Assembly: GCF_003932755.1 (NCBI RefSeq)
Contig: NZ_CP024202.1
Location: 4,092,001-4,156,000 of the forward strand
Length of the DNA stretch: 64,000 nt
Direction: 5' to 3'
Origin: Methylomicrobium sp. wino1
GTDB lineage: Bacteria; Pseudomonadota; Gammaproteobacteria; Methylococcales; Methylomonadaceae
The notes below the pieces were generated by a model. That model was not told where the DNA came from and searched no databases. It saw nothing but the letters and a program-made list of their open reading frames with translations. Of the stretch, positions 61,509-64,000 are shown in pieces (within the stretch, counting starts at the first letter, position 1; each line of letters begins with the position of its first letter). Position numbers and translations under genes: made by a program.

Positions 61509-62159
61509 ATGCAAGAACAAGAAGGCGTCATTAAATTCCGCCTCGAGCATCAGAACCGGCCTATCGATCAGACGGCCTCCTTAAGCGTCCTTAACGCATG
61601 GCGTTCGATCTTATTCAAACTCGGCTTAATTGGCAGAGACCCTGAACGTTACGGCGGGCTCGGTTACGGCAACATCAGCTTGAAGCCCGATCTTAATAAC
61701 AACACGTTTATTATCAGCGGAACGCAAACCGGTCATATTGAAGAATTGAGCCGCGAGCATTACTGCGAAGTATGGAATACCGATATCGAGCGCTATTTTC
61801 TACAATCGAAAGGACTGACCAAGCCTTCTTCGGAAGCGATTACTCATGCCTGCGTCTATCGTCAAGACGCCTCGATTCGTTCGGTCATTCATATTCATAG
61901 TCCCCAAATTTGGCAAAAAACCGCCGAACTTGCCCTTCCTCATACGCCGGCCGATGCCGCTTACGGAACCCCGGAAATGGCTCGTGCAGTCGCCGAACTT
62001 TTTCAATCCGGACGCCTTTATGATAAAAAAATATTTAGTATGCTCGGCCATCAAGACGGCATCGTCGCCTTCGGCGATTCGATCGGAGATCCGGCTTGGT
62101 TGTTGATAAATACGCTGAGCAATGCGTTGCGCATTGAAACCACAATAGATAAGCAGTAA
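61509..62159 (+). CDS. Class II aldolase/adducin-family protein
   Basis: 216 residues of the aldolase-II fold. Characteristic parts: GGLGYGNISLKPDLNNNTFIISGTQTGH in segments, KPSSEAITHACVYRQDASIRSVIHIHSP with the metal-binding HIH, and MLGHQDGIVAFGDSIGDPAW. The HIHSP pair and the later His supply the metal site. Fuculose-phosphate aldolase, MtnB and other activities share this fold, so the substrate is not decided. It lies upstream of grxC with a 33-base gap. Confidence 0.8.
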   Translation: MQEQEGVIKFRLEHQNRPIDQTASLSVLNAWRSILFKLGLIGRDPERYGGLGYGNISLKPDLNNNTFIISGTQTGHIEELSREHYCEVWNTDIERYFLQSKGLTKPSSEAITHACVYRQDASIRSVIHIHSPQIWQKTAELALPHTPADAAYGTPEMARAVAELFQSGRLYDKKIFSMLGHQDGIVAFGDSIGDPAWLLINTLSNALRIETTIDKQ

Positions 62160-62192
62160 AATAGCCGCACTATATTAGAAACCATTAATATT

Positions 62193-62447
62193 ATGTCGAA
62201 CATCATTATCTACACTTCTAATCTCTGCCCTTACTGCATCATGGCCAAGCGCCTGCTCGATAAAAAAAGTGCGGTTTACAGCGAAATCAATGTCGACTCT
62301 GAACCCGGCTTGCGTCAAGAAATGATGCTTAAAACCAAGCGCAGAACGGTGCCGCAAATCTATATCGGCGATTTTCATGTCGGCGGTTTCGATGATTTGT
62401 ACGTGCTGGAGCAACAAAGCCGATTGGACCCGTTATTAGCCCCATAG
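62193..62447 (+). CDS. grxC: Glutaredoxin 3
   Basis: 84 residues with active site CPYC (12-15), TVPQIYIGDFHVGGFDDL (cis-Pro and GG-D motif) and normal GrxC length. A cytoplasmic glutathione-dependent thiol-disulfide oxidoreductase. Confidence 0.94.
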   Translation: MSNIIIYTSNLCPYCIMAKRLLDKKSAVYSEINVDSEPGLRQEMMLKTKRRTVPQIYIGDFHVGGFDDLYVLEQQSRLDPLLAP

Positions 62448-62716
62448 AACAAGCCCTGACCAAAAACCACCAATTTGGACGTCAACGCCTCTACTCCCTT
62501 TTGATTGAAAAACCGTCTAAGAATAAAAGGTATGGGATGTGTCTATGGAGGACCGCCGTGCTACCGACATCCTCGCTAGCCACACCCCACACCTCTATAA
62601 AGTCGGCTAATTTTTGAGTATAAAGGGAGTAATAGTCGCGACGAAAGCATCGCTCCCACAACGCGCTTTATGAAAGCGCTTCGAGAAAAACGGTATCAGA
62701 CTCGACGTTCACTTGG
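62448..62716. other. Spacer with a shared repeat and a REP fragment
   Basis: The stretch 62490-62527 (TACTCCCTTTTGATTGAA, ACCGTCTAAGAAT) repeats the one at 37516-37552. A REP fragment (GTCGCGACGAAAGCATCGCTCCCAC) lies near 62636. No gene. Confidence 0.55.
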
Positions 62717-64000
62717 CTATGAAACACCGGAATCTATTTTGCTTTTAACCGATCGCCCAGGTTTACTCGGGCGATCGCTTCGCCAAGGTCTGCCGGCAAC
62801 AATAAAAGCCGCGATCAAAGTCAGAATCAACCAATCCCTTCCGATCAGTATCAAGGCCGACCAACTGTAGCCGCCATAAGGTCTTTGCAATTCGTTGAAT
62901 ATATCCCCGAAGAAGATAATGCCAAGCATCAACGGCACGAAAAACTTGATCAACAAAACCCAGCCCATTCCTAATTTCAAACTGGATATCCGGTTGATAT
63001 GCTGCCGCAGCTTGAACAAATCGAACGCCCAACCGATCACGACACATTCCAAAATACCGACCGTCACCAAGCCGTAATGCGTGATAAAGCGGTCGACAAT
63101 ATCCAGCCAAAGTAAACCGCTTTGCGTCGTGAACACAATACCGCCGAGACAGCCGAATACGCAAACGAAGGTCACCAGCAACTTACGATCGAAATTGAAT
63201 TTATCGATAACCGCCGATACGAAAGCTTCGATGATCGACACCGCCGACGACAATCCGGCAACCGTCAAACTCAAGAAAAAAATCGCTCCGAACAGATTAC
63301 CGCCCGGCATCAGACCGATGGCTTTCGGATACGCGACAAAGGCCAAACCGATACTTTGCGTCACTACATCGGCAATCTCCTTGCCTTCACTATGCGCCAT
63401 GAAGCCTAACACCGCGAACACGCCGAAGCCGGTCAACAACGAATAACCGCTATTGATCAATGCGATCAACACGGCATTTCGGGTAATGTCGGTTTTTTCC
63501 GGCAAATAACTGGCATACGCGATCATGATACCGAAGCCGAGGCTCAGCGTGAAAAAAATTTGGCTGTAAGCATCGATCCAGACCTGTGGATCATTGAGCT
63601 TGCTATAGTCCGGTGTGATATACACTTGAATACCATGCCACGCTCCGTCCAATTGCAGAGACCAAGCGACCAACACAATGGTCAGTAACAACAAAACAGG
63701 CATCATGATCTTGTTGGCGAGTTCGATACCTTTTTGGACACCACGGTAGACCACTAACCAAATTGCGAGCCATGTAACGATAAGGCCGAATAAGATGGGC
63801 GTTCGAATTTCGCCCAATTTGAACGGACTATCGCTCACTCTTAAAAAATGCTTGAAAAAATAGTCGTTAGGATCATCTCCCCAAGCCAGATCGAACGACA
63901 GCGCGAAGTAATTCAAACACCATGCGATAATTGCCGAATAGTACAATTCGATACCGAACATGACGAAAATAACAGACCACCAGCCTAGCCATTCCCAGCG
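62717..64000 (-). CDS. Sodium-dependent transporter (SNF/NSS family), 5' end outside window
   Basis: The frame continues past the right edge (RWEWLGWWSVIFVMFGIELYYSA). About 427 residues are visible, with ~10 hydrophobic segments and NSS motifs (SLGFGIMIAYASYLP, SSAVSIIEAFVSAVIDK). The family comprises sodium:neurotransmitter/amino-acid symporters such as LeuT and MhsT. The substrate is unknown. The missing part would hold the first helices with the sodium sites. Confidence 0.92.
   Translation of the reverse strand, partial: RWEWLGWWSVIFVMFGIELYYSAIIAWCLNYFALSFDLAWGDDPNDYFFKHFLRVSDSPFKLGEIRTPILFGLIVTWLAIWLVVYRGVQKGIELANKIMMPVLLLLTIVLVAWSLQLDGAWHGIQVYITPDYSKLNDPQVWIDAYSQIFFTLSLGFGIMIAYASYLPEKTDITRNAVLIALINSGYSLLTGFGVFAVLGFMAHSEGKEIADVVTQSIGLAFVAYPKAIGLMPGGNLFGAIFFLSLTVAGLSSAVSIIEAFVSAVIDKFNFDRKLLVTFVCVFGCLGGIVFTTQSGLLWLDIVDRFITHYGLVTVGILECVVIGWAFDLFKLRQHINRISSLKLGMGWVLLIKFFVPLMLGIIFFGDIFNELQRPYGGYSWSALILIGRDWLILTLIAAFIVAGRPWRSDRPSKPGRSVKSKIDSGVS

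Overview
The window most likely comes from a gammaproteobacterial methylotroph or methanotroph (Methylococcales-like). This is inferred from an H4MPT-linked methylene dehydrogenase (MtdB), a formamidase operon of the Methylophilus fmd type, a urea/amide-scavenging gene set, and many REP and MITE repeats between genes. No rRNA, tRNA, CRISPR array or prophage was seen.

Layout. (1) 1-12.1 kb, minus strand: a nitrogen-scavenging block read porin - urtABCDE - ureJ - ureD - ureABC - ureE (cut by the window edge). (2) 12.3-24.9 kb: a chromosomal integron. intI (23.3-24.7 kb, plus strand) is divergent from a minus-strand cassette array. A good sigma70-type promoter (candidate Pc) lies between them, and at least eight attC-like sites separate the cassettes. 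Cassettes encode a DksA/TraR-type zinc finger, a type II Thoeris pair (TIR + two-TM/macro) coupled to a HIT hydrolase, a DUF3644/HEPN protein, a possible nuclease, small unknowns, a MAPEG protein, a metallo-beta-lactamase-fold protein, a phosphatase-like protein and a toxin-antitoxin-SecB chaperone (TAC) module. Five nearly identical, highly structured ~148-bp non-coding units punctuate the array. Decayed REP-associated transposases lie at both ends. (3) 25-37.3 kb: DUF2442/DUF4160, then fmdB-fmdA and a second complete urt-like ABC transporter (minus). Divergent from it is a two-component pair whose sensor fuses an NCS1 permease, an eight-cysteine module and a hybrid histidine kinase. (4) 37.7-50.8 kb: a hotdog-fold protein, mtdB, a c-di-GMP enzyme, a lipoprotein and a second, paralogous NCS1-kinase/response-regulator pair. 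(5) 51.5-64 kb: housekeeping genes (SpmAB fusion, mtaB, lipase, putA, Fur-boxed bfd and bfr, aldolase family, grxC, a sodium:neurotransmitter symporter cut by the window edge).

How it fits together. Urea and short-chain amides would cross the outer membrane by the porin, be imported by one of the two Urt-type transporters and be hydrolysed by urease or formamidase to ammonia. The NCS1-kinase systems are the obvious candidate regulators. A shared TGACGTAT motif lies upstream of the porin and of the second transporter, with a third copy near 44.08 kb.

The most interesting parts are the Thoeris-HIT cassette, the repeated structured unit of the integron, the TAC cassette, the transporter-kinase paralogues, and a MITE family that twice entered REP palindromes with 9-bp target duplications.
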